64,000 bases of DNA from Pseudorhodoplanes sinuspersici (GTDB lineage: Bacteria > Pseudomonadota > Alphaproteobacteria > Rhizobiales > Xanthobacteraceae). Position numbers and translations under genes: made by a program. Numbering within the stretch: the stretch's first letter is position 1; every line of letters begins with the position of its first letter. Positions 51,140-60,431 of this stretch are shown here, in pieces. The stretch is from NCBI RefSeq assembly GCF_002119765.1, contig NZ_CP021112.1, forward strand, positions 862,501 to 926,500. The letters run 5' to 3'. The notes below the pieces were generated by a model. The model made no database searches. It saw nothing but the letters and a program-made list of their open reading frames with translations, and was not told where the DNA came from.

Positions 51140-51559
51140 ATGAAGACAAGTGCAGCAGAGCCGGTCACGCTGGCCAAAGCGGCCTTACGGGGCTTTCTTG
51201 GCAAATGCCCCCATTGCGGCGAGGGCAAGCTGTTCGGACGCTTTCTGAAGGTCGTCCATCATTGCGAAGCCTGCGGTGAGGAGATGCATCACCAGCGCGC
51301 AGACGACTTCCCGGCCTATCTCGTGATCGTTATTGTCGGCCACGTCATCGTTCCGTTGGTCCTGGCCGTGGAGATGGCTTATGCGCCACCTTATTGGCTG
51401 CATTTTCTGATCTGGATACCGTTGACGTTTTTCAGTTCGATTGGCCTGCTGCAGCCCACCAAGGGCGCAATTGTCGGCCTGCAATGGCAATCTGGGATGG
51501 ACGGTTTCGAACGGTCAAAGCTGGATCGGGATGCGATTCGGGAGCCCGGTCTTTCTTGA
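51140..51559 (+). CDS. DUF983 membrane protein with zinc-ribbon motif
   Basis: The 139-residue protein has two CxxC pairs (KCPHCGEGKLFGRFL and HCEACGEEMHHQRADDFPAY) that probably bind zinc, then two hydrophobic helices (LVIVIVGHVIVPLVLAVEM and WLHFLIWIPLTFFSSIGLL). This is the DUF983 layout, common in alphaproteobacteria and of unknown function. The ATG at 51140 has AGGAA six bases upstream. Confidence 0.88.
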   Translation: MKTSAAEPVTLAKAALRGFLGKCPHCGEGKLFGRFLKVVHHCEACGEEMHHQRADDFPAYLVIVIVGHVIVPLVLAVEMAYAPPYWLHFLIWIPLTFFSSIGLLQPTKGAIVGLQWQSGMDGFERSKLDRDAIREPGLS

Positions 51560-51681
51560 TCATCCCGGCTGATCACGTATCGCTAGATGTGATTGCAGTC
51601 GGATCTGGAGATCTTCTGAACTGAGGCAACTGGTCTGAATTGCCGGATTAATGGTCGGCTATGCCAGCCTCACGTGCCACT

Positions 51682-51708
51682 AGCCCACTGATCTCACTGG
51701 GCTTTTTG
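51682..51708 (+). terminator. Rho-independent terminator
   Basis: AGCCCA / TGGGCT stem with further inner pairing, followed by TTTTT. It lies 122 bp after the DUF983 stop; the 250-bp gap 51560-51810 holds nothing else recognised. Confidence 0.65.
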
Positions 51709-51810
51709 AAATAATCCCCCTGAAACTCACGAGGGACCGCCGAGACCTTCCACTCTCCAGCGCAACCGCCGAGCGCCGGCAAGCCTTGCTTGCGCTGTCA
51801 CAAGCCTGTT

Positions 51811-52200
51811 ATGCAAAAACAGTCCTCCGAACAGCGTATTTGCCGGAACCCCTCTGTGGAAACCTTATCTCTTCTTAGCGGGCCGTTCGTTTTCCTCGAC
51901 TGGGCGTTGCCATTTATTGTCTTTCTGCTTGCCGCGCTGATCCTGACCGGCAACTTTGCCGTGAAGTCATTCTTCGATCGCTGCGGCATCGGCCTGTATG
52001 GACGTACTCTTTGTGGTGGATTGGTCGCCATTCTCGGCCTGGCTCTGATCACCGGGTTTGAAGCGATTGCAACCGAAGTGCTGATCGCCATGCTCGTGAT
52101 ACTCGCAGCGATGGCGATGCGTCGCGGCGGCTCCCGCGAGATCGCAGCGGCCAACCTTGTGCTCGCAGCGATCCTCATTCCCGTCGCGATCATCCCGTAA
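51811..52200 (+). CDS. Small hypothetical membrane protein
   Basis: A 129-residue product with three hydrophobic segments (WALPFIVFLLAALILTGNFAV, GGLVAILGLALITGFEAIA, VLIAMLVILAAMAM) and a final short one. No family was recognised. The start is uncertain; the ATG at 51811 gives a polar N-terminus. It lies 7 bp before the methyltransferase gene, so co-transcription is likely. Confidence 0.6.
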   Translation: MQKQSSEQRICRNPSVETLSLLSGPFVFLDWALPFIVFLLAALILTGNFAVKSFFDRCGIGLYGRTLCGGLVAILGLALITGFEAIATEVLIAMLVILAAMAMRRGGSREIAAANLVLAAILIPVAIIP

Positions 52201-52207
52201 GGCGGAA

Positions 52208-52996
52208 ATGATGCAGATCAACACCGCCACGCCCCCCTCACCCTACTGGCCCGCGGGCTGGAGCGTCGATGCCTTCTCTGTTGTCGACCGGATGATGCCG
52301 GAGTTTCATCCGAGCGATACGGTGACCAAATATCCGCTTCGCTATCTGCGCTACTGGTTCATCCGGCACCTTCTCGAAGCGCACGCGCGCAAGCTTGGCC
52401 GTCCCATCGACGTCCTCGAAGTCGGCGTCGATCGTGGACAGATGCTGGCCTTCATGGATCCATCGCCGGAGCGGAAAATTCCGAGCATCGCCTCGCGCTG
52501 GCATGCCGTCGATGTGAAGGCCGACGAAGCGCAGCTGCTGGCACTCGGCTATAGTGGCTATACATCGTTCAATGTCGATGGCAGCGCCAAGCCGCCGCTC
52601 GAGCGCCAATACGATGCGATGATCTTCCTGCATCTGCTCGAACACCTGCACGCACCGGAAGCCTGCCTTGCGGCGTTTCTGCCGTTCCTGAAAGACGATG
52701 GCATCATGACCGGCGGATCGCCGACGATGCCGAAACTTTTTGCCGATCTCGGCTATGAAAAGCGCCTTGCGAAAAACGCTGGCAATTTCGGCCATGTCAG
52801 CGTCATCTCGCCGGAGCGCATTGAGCAGTTCGCGGACACGCATGGACTGAAGGTCGCGTTCCTGTCCGGCTCGTTCCTCGCGCGCAACAACGGCAAAGCG
52901 ATCGAGAATTCGTCGGCGTGGCTTCGGCTGAATGTCGCCTTCGGTTCGCTGTTTCCCTCGCTCGGCAGCGAGGTCTATTTCTCTCTGTCGCGTTAA
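52208..52996 (+). CDS. SAM-dependent methyltransferase-like protein
   Basis: The 262-residue protein has a class I methyltransferase motif I (VLEVGVDRGQMLAFMD), an acidic motif II (WHAVDVKADEA) and the post-motif YDAMIFLHLLEHLHAPEACLAAFLPFLKDDG, as in the Methyltransf_23 group. The substrate is unknown. ATG codons at 52208 and 52211 are both possible. It converges on dsbB with a 16-bp gap. Confidence 0.8.
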   Translation: MMQINTATPPSPYWPAGWSVDAFSVVDRMMPEFHPSDTVTKYPLRYLRYWFIRHLLEAHARKLGRPIDVLEVGVDRGQMLAFMDPSPERKIPSIASRWHAVDVKADEAQLLALGYSGYTSFNVDGSAKPPLERQYDAMIFLHLLEHLHAPEACLAAFLPFLKDDGIMTGGSPTMPKLFADLGYEKRLAKNAGNFGHVSVISPERIEQFADTHGLKVAFLSGSFLARNNGKAIENSSAWLRLNVAFGSLFPSLGSEVYFSLSR

Positions 52997-53012
52997 CAGC
53001 GAGGCGCTACTC

Positions 53013-53567
53013 TTACGTCAGCTTCTCCGGCGCTGGCAGGGTGCGATAGGCCGCAAGTGCGCCCCAAGCGGCGATCAGCGACAACACCAGGGAGATGATC
53101 GCGTTATAGCCAGCGAGCGAAATGCCGAGAAAGCTCCACGGGATTTCATCGCAACGCACGACCCGGATCGATTTGAGCTTGTCGAGCAGGCCGCCGGCGG
53201 TGCCGAGATCATTCAGTGCACCGGAGCAATCCTGCGGGCCGGCCCAGAATTTCCATTCGACCCCGGCATGATAGGCGCCGAGCCCGGCATTCCACAGCAT
53301 GCCGAGCGCAATCACCGCCAGTGCCGCCACCAGCACCTTGCGCGAGGCGCCGAACGAGACGCCCAGCAGCACCAGCACAGCCAGCGGGATCGCAAAGTAA
53401 TAGGCGTAGCGCTGTTCGAGACAGAGCGGACAGGGTGGCAACCCCATGACCAGTTGAAAGAACCAGGCGCCACCGATGGTCGCCAGCCCCAGCAGGGCCA
53501 CCGCCCCGGCCGCGAGCTTGACCGGCTCATTGCGCTTCCAGTCCTCAAACACGCTCAATTGGCTCAT
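53013..53567 (-). CDS. dsbB: Disulfide bond formation protein DsbB
   Basis: The 184-residue membrane protein has four helices, the first redox pair as CPLCLEQRYAYYF and the second pair as QDCSG and VVRCDEIPW in the second periplasmic loop. It passes electrons from DsbA to quinone. The start MSQLSVFEDWKRNEP is preferred. It is convergent with the methyltransferase gene. Confidence 0.92.
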   Translation of the reverse strand: MSQLSVFEDWKRNEPVKLAAGAVALLGLATIGGAWFFQLVMGLPPCPLCLEQRYAYYFAIPLAVLVLLGVSFGASRKVLVAALAVIALGMLWNAGLGAYHAGVEWKFWAGPQDCSGALNDLGTAGGLLDKLKSIRVVRCDEIPWSFLGISLAGYNAIISLVLSLIAAWGALAAYRTLPAPEKLT

Positions 53568-53771
53568 ATCGATCCCATCATGTCCGGCAGCACGGCACCG
53601 TGGCCGGTTTCAAGGGGAAAGGCAGCGGGCCGTCAAGACACAGGACCGCGATTGGCTCCCGAAGCGCAAATGCGCCGATTCCTGCTTGATCGGCGGAAGC
53701 GATCCCCGTATGTCTCCCGCCGGGATGGCGAATTTCAGCCTGTCCCCGCGCCCGAAGCCTTTCGCGGCGTT

Positions 53772-53856
53772 GCCCCTGTGGCGGAACTGGTAGACGCGCT
53801 CGACTCAAAATCGAGTTCCGCAAGGAGTGCTGGTTCGATTCCGGCCAGGGGCACCA
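53772..53856 (+). tRNA. tRNA-Leu, anticodon CAA
   Basis: The 85-nt gene has acceptor stem GCCCCTG/CAGGGGC, D-arm GGCGGAACTGGTAGACGC, anticodon stem CTCGA/TCGAG with loop CTCAAAA, a long variable arm (TTCCGCAAGGAGT), the T-loop GGTTCGATTCC and an encoded CCA. The long variable arm and the CAA anticodon identify tRNA-Leu reading UUG. Confidence 0.97.
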
Positions 53857-53921
53857 TTCTTCGCATGAAACCGATGCCGGCAAATTGCGCCGCCCCGCAC
53901 CACGGACACAACCGATAACCG

Positions 53922-54392
53922 TCACTCATGCAGGCTGAAGCGTCCATGACGTTCATTGGCCGTCAGGGACGCAAACTGCGCATGGCTGAGATGAAGCAGC
54001 GTCTCATGATCGCCGGCTTCCATATAAATCTCTGGCTGGGCCTCGATGCTATCGTCGACAATGACATCGAGCCCGTAGCATTTTCCGATGGCCGGAACCG
54101 CACCATACGCACAGTCGCGGAACAGCTGTTTGATCTCGGTTTCGTCGGCCATCTCCACATCTTGACCAAGCCTTGTCTTTAATTCCGAAAGCCGGATTCG
54201 ATGCGATGCCGGCATTACGGCCAGCATGTAGCCGCCGTCGTAACGCAACACGACACCTTTGGCGAGACGATCACCCGAGATGTGGCAGGCCTGTGCCGTG
54301 CGATTGGACGACATCGTGGGTTCGTGTGGGATTTCCTCGTACTGGATGTTTTCAGCAGTCAGATATTGCTGGAGCGTCGGGGCAATAGCCAT
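53922..54392 (-). CDS. YbaK/EbsC-type aminoacyl-tRNA deacylase domain protein
   Basis: The 156-residue single-domain protein has HEPTMSSNRTAQACHISGDRLAKGVVLRYDGGYML in two motifs, with the family's central Lys (LAKGVVL), and IYMEAGDHETLLHLSHAQFASL. This is the YbaK/ProX editing-domain fold, which hydrolyses mischarged tRNA. The ATG at 54392 gives MAIAPTLQQYL; an in-frame extension to 54434 is less likely. It faces the tRNA-Leu gene. Confidence 0.85.
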   Translation of the reverse strand: MAIAPTLQQYLTAENIQYEEIPHEPTMSSNRTAQACHISGDRLAKGVVLRYDGGYMLAVMPASHRIRLSELKTRLGQDVEMADETEIKQLFRDCAYGAVPAIGKCYGLDVIVDDSIEAQPEIYMEAGDHETLLHLSHAQFASLTANERHGRFSLHE

Positions 54393-54656
54393 GGCGTAAC
54401 CTCCCGTGAGATGTGCCGCCCACCGTAAATCCATCCATGCGCCATCGCCGCACGATGGGCGGCTGCCTAGTCTTCACAAAGATAGGTCGTGCATCCGCCA
54501 GTTGCAATTCGCCGGCGATCGCCGCCCTGCCGCGGAACAAAGCAGACGCCTGATCGAATTCAGTTCCCGCAGGAAATTGACGGTCTGTCGGCCCGGCGAT
54601 AGCCTTCGAGCCATAACAGCGCTTGCGCCCTGTCGCGCAAGCGAAGGGAGGGGCAT

Positions 54657-55115
54657 ATGATCAGAACGATTTTAGCGATCGGGTTTTTTGTATTGGTGAC
54701 GGCGGCCATACCGCAAGCGCGGGCGGCTGACGCCAAGCAGATGGAAGCCAACAAGAAGAACGTCGTCGAGTTCTACAACGCGGTGCTGAACGAGAAGGAT
54801 TTCGAGAAGGCATCAAAGTATGTCGGCGCAACCTATATCCAGCACAATCCCATCGGCGCCGATGGGCTGGACGGCATCAAGGGTTTCATCAATTTCCTCA
54901 AGGAGAAATTTCCGCAGAATAAGAGCGAGATCAAGCGCGTTTTCGCCGACGGCAATTACGTGATCGTCCATGTCCATGCGGTCCGCGAGCCGGGCACGCG
55001 CGGCAACGCGATTTTTGATCTCTTCCGTCTCGACGATAACGGCAAGATCGTCGAGCACTGGGACGCCGTTCAGCCGATTCCTGAAAAGTCGCTGAATAAC
55101 AATACGATGTTCTGA
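54657..55115 (+). CDS. Exported SnoaL/NTF2-like protein
   Basis: The 152-residue protein has a signal peptide (TILAIGFFVLVTAAIPQARA) and an NTF2-like fold (NVVEFYNAVLNEKDFEKASKYVGATYIQHNPIGADG; VIVHVHAVREPGTRGNAIFDLFRLDDNGKIVEHWDAVQ, in parts). SnoaL-like proteins include cyclases and ligand binders; the exported type is mostly uncharacterised. A strong AGGGAGGG precedes the ATG. Confidence 0.87.
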   Translation: MIRTILAIGFFVLVTAAIPQARAADAKQMEANKKNVVEFYNAVLNEKDFEKASKYVGATYIQHNPIGADGLDGIKGFINFLKEKFPQNKSEIKRVFADGNYVIVHVHAVREPGTRGNAIFDLFRLDDNGKIVEHWDAVQPIPEKSLNNNTMF

Positions 55116-55130
55116 TTGCGTAAGCCCAGA

Positions 55131-55165
55131 GGTGAGCTGACACGAAGCGAGCTCACCGTTCTTTT
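55131..55165 (+). terminator. Terminator after the NTF2-like gene
   Basis: GGTGAGCT, 11-base loop, AGCTCACC, then GTTCTTTT. It lies between convergent genes and may serve both. Confidence 0.7.
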
Positions 55166-55176
55166 GATTCAACGAA

Positions 55177-56760
55177 TTACTTCATCGCATCTTCTAGAAA
55201 AAACGTTTCCATCAGCCCGGCGCCCTTCACTTCAAGAGCGCCGCGCGGAACGATCCTGAACACGTTGTCGAGCCGGTCGGCAATGACCTTCGTCACATGG
55301 ACGCGGTCCGGTATGCCATGGGATTCCATGCGGCTGGCGATATTCACCGTCGTCCCCCAGATGTCATAGGCGAATTTGCGTTCGCCGATCACCCCTGCAA
55401 CCGCAGGCCCAGCATGCAGACCGATACGCAACTGAATCGGCGCACCGAGTTCATTGCGGATATCGGCAAGCGATGTCAGCATCGCCAGCGCAAGGCGTGC
55501 CGCGACCTCCGCATGGTCGTCGCGCGGCTCAGGAATACCGACAGCCACCATATAACCGTCGCCAATGGTCTTGATCTTCTCGGCACCAAATTGCTCGACC
55601 AGACGATCGAAAGCCGAGAACACTCGGTTGAGCACGCCGACAACATCCGACGGCGACAGCTTGGCGGTGAATGGCGTGAAGTTGACGATATCGGCGAACA
55701 GGATCGTCGCTTCCGGAATATGATCGGCCACCATGCCGGCGCCGCCATTGATGCGCTCGACCACTGCCTTCGGCAGGATGCTCAGCAGCAGCGTCTCGTT
55801 GCGCTCCTTGGCGAGACGGATCTCCTCCATCATCGCGCGCTCGCGGTCCCGCAACAGCTTGTTTTCCAGCGAGGCACGAATGCGCGCGCGCAGCAAGGCC
55901 GGCGCAAACGGCTTCGGCAAATAATCGACGGCGCCGGCCTCGATGCAGTGGACGATCGACTCCATCTCATCGAGCGCGGATATCATGATCACCGGAATGT
56001 CGGCCGTACGCCGTTCGTGCTTGAGCCGGCTCAACACTTCATAGCCGCTCATTTCCGGCATCAGCACGTCGAGCAGGATCAGGTCGAACGCTCGTTCGGC
56101 GACGATGCCAAGCGCCTCCATGCCAGACGCGGCAATCTCGACCGCATGGCCATCGCGCGTGAGCTGGCGCGCAAGGAGATCGCGATTGGAGGCGTTATCG
56201 TCGATGACGAGAATTTGACCCGCGATGGAGCGATGGACGGCAACAGGTTGCGAATGTCGTAACGCATCCAGCACCCGTGACGCATCGGCGAAATTCGGCT
56301 CCGCCTGTGCCTGGTCAAACGAGGTCTCGCCAGAAAAAGCGACCAGCGCATCGATCCGGTCCAGCATGCCATCGGCGGCGGCCAACAGCTTTTCGAGATC
56401 CGGCAAAATCGATAGATGACCGCCATCGCGCGCATCCTCGACAATCATCTCGCCATAGCCTTTTACCGCATTGATCGGCGTGCGCAGATCATGTCGCAGT
56501 TTGGCACGATAACCGTCGATATCGGAGGCATTGCCCTCCTGCTGCAGTACCTCGTCAAGCAGCGTCTGCAGCGCGACGCCGGCGCTGCGAATCCGGTCGA
56601 GATCGGTGCGATAAACGGTGAGACCGGCCTGATCGGCGTCCTCGATCACAATGTCGGCGAAACCGACAATCGCCGCAGCAGGCGCAACAAATTCCTGACG
56701 CAGATGCGCGCGCAACGCATTGTGCAGCCGCACGGCATCACTGTCAGGACGACCATTCAT
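55177..56760 (-). CDS. Receiver-class III nucleotide cyclase with a kinase-like H-box domain
   Basis: The 527-residue protein has an N-terminal helical region with a HisKA-like H-box (RHDLRTPINAVKGYGE, His90) but no ATP-binding domain. A receiver domain follows (about residues 182-300; LVIDDN, phosphoacceptor Asp231 in LLDVLMP, Lys in LPKPF). After a coiled coil comes a class III cyclase domain (350-520) with metal Asp357 (FADIVNFT) and Asp401 (TIGDGYMVAVG), WGTTVNIASRME. Its start overlaps the single-receiver gene by 4 bp. It probably makes cAMP or cGMP in response to phosphorylation by the upstream hybrid kinase. Confidence 0.9.
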   Translation of the reverse strand: MNGRPDSDAVRLHNALRAHLRQEFVAPAAAIVGFADIVIEDADQAGLTVYRTDLDRIRSAGVALQTLLDEVLQQEGNASDIDGYRAKLRHDLRTPINAVKGYGEMIVEDARDGGHLSILPDLEKLLAAADGMLDRIDALVAFSGETSFDQAQAEPNFADASRVLDALRHSQPVAVHRSIAGQILVIDDNASNRDLLARQLTRDGHAVEIAASGMEALGIVAERAFDLILLDVLMPEMSGYEVLSRLKHERRTADIPVIMISALDEMESIVHCIEAGAVDYLPKPFAPALLRARIRASLENKLLRDRERAMMEEIRLAKERNETLLLSILPKAVVERINGGAGMVADHIPEATILFADIVNFTPFTAKLSPSDVVGVLNRVFSAFDRLVEQFGAEKIKTIGDGYMVAVGIPEPRDDHAEVAARLALAMLTSLADIRNELGAPIQLRIGLHAGPAVAGVIGERKFAYDIWGTTVNIASRMESHGIPDRVHVTKVIADRLDNVFRIVPRGALEVKGAGLMETFFLEDAMK

Positions 56761-57125
56761 TTCGGCAGCAGCGCGTTGATCTTGCCGAGCAAGCGTGGCA
56801 ATTCGATAGGCTTGGTATCAAAATCGTCACAGCCGGCCTGCATCGCCTGCGCGCGATCGGATTCCATCGCATGCGCTGTCAGCGCAATCACCGGGATCGT
56901 CTTCGTCATTTCATCGGCCTTCAGTGTGCGGGTCGCTTCCCAGCCGTCCATCACCGGCAGACTCATATCCATGAGTACGATGTCCGGCCGCTCGCTGCGC
57001 GTCATGTCGACGCCTTCCTGTCCGTTCACCGCCATCAGGACTTCGAAGCCATTGCGGACAAGCCGCCGCGACAGCATGTCCCGGTTCATTTCATTGTCTT
57101 CAACGAGCAGGATTTTTTTTGACAT
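56757..57125 (-). CDS. Single-domain response regulator
   Basis: The 122-residue protein is a lone receiver domain: ILLVEDNEMNRDMLSRRL, phosphoacceptor in PDIVLMDMSLPVMDGWEA, ALTAHAM and the conserved Lys in FDTKPIEL. With no output domain it likely acts as a phosphate shuttle. It overlaps the cyclase gene by 4 bp and follows the hybrid kinase by 119 bp of repeat-bearing spacer. Confidence 0.93.
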   Translation of the reverse strand: MSKKILLVEDNEMNRDMLSRRLVRNGFEVLMAVNGQEGVDMTRSERPDIVLMDMSLPVMDGWEATRTLKADEMTKTIPVIALTAHAMESDRAQAMQAGCDDFDTKPIELPRLLGKINALLPK

Positions 57126-57162
57126 TGAGGAGAACTCTTTAGTTCAAGCGTGGAAAACAAGC

Positions 57163-57192
57163 CGTTCGTCCCCGGGAAGGCGAGGACGAACG
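57163..57192. repeat. Palindrome CGTTCGTCC/GGACGAACG in signalling operon
   Basis: A nine-base perfect stem with a 12-base loop, followed by CTGGATTCGCG and GCGGGAATGAGCGG. It is a degenerate member of the GTCCCCGC repeat type seen at 5284. It sits between the kinase and receiver genes and could change the relative amount of the downstream proteins. Confidence 0.65.
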
Positions 57193-57244
57193 CTAAAACT
57201 TTTCTGGATTCGCGTTTGCGCGGGAATGAGCGGAGGATAATTCT

Positions 57245-59989
57245 TCATTCCGCGGCCTCTACCGGCCGCCGCGCGATGGCGGCCAGCGCCGAGCCGAGCG
57301 ATGACAAGGGTTGGGCGCCCTTGGTAAGAACGAGCAAGGTGCGCTCGTTGATGACGTGCCGTTCCGTCTCGGTCAATTCCTTGGCGGTCAGCACCACAAC
57401 CGGGACACGCGCCAAAGCCGGCACCTGCTGCACGCGTTCGAGGAACGCGAACCCATCCATGACCGGCATCATCAGATCGAGCAATACCAGAGCTGGCGCA
57501 GGATTTTTCCCGAGCCAGTCCAGCGCCACCTGCCCGTTCTCGGCCTCGACTGTTTTCAAACCGGCCTTCTCGACCGTCGAGCGCACCACGGCCCGGACAT
57601 CCTCACTGTCATCGACCACCAGCACGACCGCCTCGCGCGACTTCGCAGCAAAGCGCCGCAGCAATTCGAGCAGCCGGTTGCGATCGACCGGCTTGGTCAT
57701 GTATTCGGCCGCGCCGAGCGAATAGCCGGTGGTGCGCTCATCGACGATGGTGAGCATGATGACCGGGATCGGCGCCAGCGCCGGGTCGGATTTCAACTTG
57801 CCGAGCACGGTCCAGCCATCAAGCTTCGGCATCATCACGTCGAGCGTGATGACATCGGGGCGCTCCTCCCGCGCGATTTTCAATGCCTGCTCGCCGTCAT
57901 AAGCGTGCAGCAGGCGATAGCCTTCTTTGGCGATGGTTGCGCGCAGGACGTCATGCACGGTCGGATCGTCATCGACAATCAGCACGGTCTTGCCGGACGC
58001 ATCGCCGCTGACCACAGGCGCCGTCTCTCCGCGTTCTGCAGCCGGCGCTGCTTTGCCACCGTCCGGCAGGGTAATGGTGAAGGTCGAACCCAGGCCCGGC
58101 GCGCTGGTGACCTCGATATCGCCGCCGAGCATCATGCAGAAATGCTTGGTGATCGTGAGCCCGAGACCGGTGCCGCCGTAGTTGCGCGTCGTCGATGCAT
58201 CTGCCTGTGTGAAAGCCTGAAACAGTCGGCCCACCTGCTCTTGATTCATGCCGATGCCGGAATCCTTCACCGCAAACCTGAAAACCGGCTTGCGCGGGTC
58301 CGCCATGTCCTTCGACACGCTCAGTTTCACCAGACCATCCCTGGTGAATTTCGCAGCATTGCTGAGAATGTTGATCAGGCTCTGTTTAAGCTTCACCAGA
58401 TCGATATGCATGACACCGATATCGGCCGGCATGTCGATCTCGAAGGTGTTGCCGTTCTTGTCCATCAGCGGCGTCACCAGCACCCGCACGTCGGAGAGCA
58501 GCCTGCCGAGATCGACATCTTCAAAATGCAGATCCATACGTCCGGCTTCGATCTTGGAAAGATCGAGAATGTCGTTGATCAGACCGAGCAGATGCTTGCC
58601 GGCGGTTTCGATCTTGACCAGATCGGCTTCGCTGGTGCTGTCGCCGCGATCCTGCGCATCCTCGCGGAGGATTTCGCTATAGCCGATAATGGCATTCAGC
58701 GGCGTTCGCAATTCGTGGCTCATATTGGCAAGGAAGGCCGACTTGGTGCGCGAAGCGGCTTCCGCCTGATGGCGTGCGGCTTCGGCCTCCTCGCGCGCAT
58801 CGCGGATCTCGCGGGCATTGTCCCGGAAAACCGAGAGAGCGCGACTCATGTCGCCGAGTTCATCCGGCCCCGGCGGCGGCAGAGGCGCATCGAGCTGGCC
58901 GCTTGCCACCGCCAGCATGCTGTTGGTGACCTGATGCAAGCGCGCAATGACGTAGCGCGCAACGAAAAGCCAGGCGATGAGAACCGCAAGCACGACACTG
59001 GTGATCGAAATCGCCATCAGCCAGAAACGGGTGGTATCGATCGCGTGGGCGGTCAGCGCGGTCGTATCGGCGGCGACACTTTCGGCGCGATCGACCAGGC
59101 CGCGAACCAGCGCCTCCATGTCAGCAGCCGCCTGATCCATGGCGCCCTGCATTTTTGCGGCATTGGCACGCTGAGTCAGATCGGCCTCGCGCAGCGAGAA
59201 CACGCCACCAGACTTGTCGCCAAACGCGAGAAGCGAGCGCACGGCCGCGCTGAGTTCATCGAGTTGCGTGCGATCAAGCGAAGGGTCCTGCGATAGCGTG
59301 TCGAGTGAGGATTGGAAGCGCGAGCGCAGGCCGTCAAATTGGGCCTGCGAAGCCGACACGACCAGCGCGGACATGCTGGTCGCCCCCTGATAGAGCAGAC
59401 CGGCGGACCGATAGGTATCAGCCCGCATCGCATTCAGGGCGTCCTGTGCGGCCTCTCCTTGCGGCGGCAACCGCAGCATGCGCTCGGCCAAAGCAACGCC
59501 GTTCTGGGTTACGCGCGCCACCGCATTGTCGAGTTCGGATGACACCGCGATCTTCTCGCCGATGGCGCGATCAAGCTGGCCGAGCTCGCCGTCGAGCTGT
59601 GCAATCAATGCCTGCAGTTTTCCGATTGCATCATTGTCCCCCATCAGCGCGCGCAGTTGCGACAGCGCCGACCAGAGCCGGCCGATCCGTTCGGTCGCCT
59701 CACTCATGCGGGCGAAACGCTGAAGCTCCGAGGTGGCCGAGGCCAGTTCAGAACCGGAAGCGGCGACGGCACGCGCGGTCGATTCGACGGCAAGCGAGTA
59801 TTTGACGGCCGGCAAGCTCTCGGTGGTGAGCTTGCCCATCGCCGTTTCGACACGACTGAACTGCAGACCCGCCAGCAACGCGGCGATCGCCGTGAGCGCT
59901 GCAATGACCGCAAACGCGCTGAGGAGCTTGGCGGCAATCGTCCGGCGCCACGACCGACGCGGCGCGCGGTTGATAATCCCCGTCGTCAT
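57245..59989 (-). CDS. Hybrid sensor histidine kinase with two receiver domains
   Basis: The 914-residue protein has a transmembrane helix at about 21-42, a long helical periplasmic sensor (43-320), a second helix (323-346) and a HAMP-like linker. HisKA follows (SHELRTP, His425), then HATPase (N box NILSNAAKF, G1 VKDSGIGM, G2 YGGTGLGL). Two receivers end it: phosphoacceptor Asp717 in TLDVMMP and Asp838 in LLDLMMP. The layout recalls TorS-like kinases with a helical sensor. The ATG at 59989 is preferred. With the following single receiver and receiver-cyclase it forms a probable multistep phosphorelay; the signal is unknown. Confidence 0.93.
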   Translation of the reverse strand: MTTGIINRAPRRSWRRTIAAKLLSAFAVIAALTAIAALLAGLQFSRVETAMGKLTTESLPAVKYSLAVESTARAVAASGSELASATSELQRFARMSEATERIGRLWSALSQLRALMGDNDAIGKLQALIAQLDGELGQLDRAIGEKIAVSSELDNAVARVTQNGVALAERMLRLPPQGEAAQDALNAMRADTYRSAGLLYQGATSMSALVVSASQAQFDGLRSRFQSSLDTLSQDPSLDRTQLDELSAAVRSLLAFGDKSGGVFSLREADLTQRANAAKMQGAMDQAAADMEALVRGLVDRAESVAADTTALTAHAIDTTRFWLMAISITSVVLAVLIAWLFVARYVIARLHQVTNSMLAVASGQLDAPLPPPGPDELGDMSRALSVFRDNAREIRDAREEAEAARHQAEAASRTKSAFLANMSHELRTPLNAIIGYSEILREDAQDRGDSTSEADLVKIETAGKHLLGLINDILDLSKIEAGRMDLHFEDVDLGRLLSDVRVLVTPLMDKNGNTFEIDMPADIGVMHIDLVKLKQSLINILSNAAKFTRDGLVKLSVSKDMADPRKPVFRFAVKDSGIGMNQEQVGRLFQAFTQADASTTRNYGGTGLGLTITKHFCMMLGGDIEVTSAPGLGSTFTITLPDGGKAAPAAERGETAPVVSGDASGKTVLIVDDDPTVHDVLRATIAKEGYRLLHAYDGEQALKIAREERPDVITLDVMMPKLDGWTVLGKLKSDPALAPIPVIMLTIVDERTTGYSLGAAEYMTKPVDRNRLLELLRRFAAKSREAVVLVVDDSEDVRAVVRSTVEKAGLKTVEAENGQVALDWLGKNPAPALVLLDLMMPVMDGFAFLERVQQVPALARVPVVVLTAKELTETERHVINERTLLVLTKGAQPLSSLGSALAAIARRPVEAAE

Positions 59990-60110
59990 GTCCAGCCTAG
60001 CCCTCCCCGGTTGCGGCTTTTGTGCACTGCATCCCGGCACCGCTCATAGCGGATTGTCCCGATCAAGTCTAAATTTGAAATCCTCGATTGTGACAGCGGA
60101 GGCCGATGCC

Positions 60111-60317
60111 ATGGATGAAGATGCCCTCAACACTTCGATCCGGAAATATCTGAAAGAAGTGGGCGTGACATCGCAGCGCGAGATCGAGAAAGCGATTCGT
60201 AGTGCGATCGAAAGCGGCAAGTTGAAGGGCGGCGAGAAGCTGCCTGCCAAGATGGTGTTAACGATTGAACCGCTAGGACTGATGCACGAGGTCGATGGCG
60301 CGATAAAGCTTGAATAA
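60111..60317 (+). CDS. Small DUF6494-like protein
   Basis: A 68-residue protein, MDEDALNTSIRKYLKEVGVT followed by SQREIEKAIRSAIESGKL and ending EVDGAIKLE. GGAGG lies eight bases before the ATG. The sequence is like the conserved short DUF6494 proteins of proteobacteria, of unknown function. It is divergent from the hybrid kinase. Confidence 0.8.
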   Translation: MDEDALNTSIRKYLKEVGVTSQREIEKAIRSAIESGKLKGGEKLPAKMVLTIEPLGLMHEVDGAIKLE

Positions 60318-60431
60318 TAACGAGCTTGAATGAGCGTTCATCGACTCTCCCAACAAACGTCCAATTCCTGCGGAACGTTGGCCTCGCCCGCGACATTGTC
60401 GGCCGGGCGACATGCATATGGAGAATTCAAG

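Noticed and set aside
52932-53918. 328-codon plus-strand open frame over dsbB and the tRNA
   Set aside because: It is antisense to dsbB, which has both redox Cys pairs, and it runs through the tRNA-Leu gene.
57311-59296. 661-codon open frame on the plus strand
   Set aside because: Antisense to the hybrid histidine kinase; no domain or signal is recognisable.
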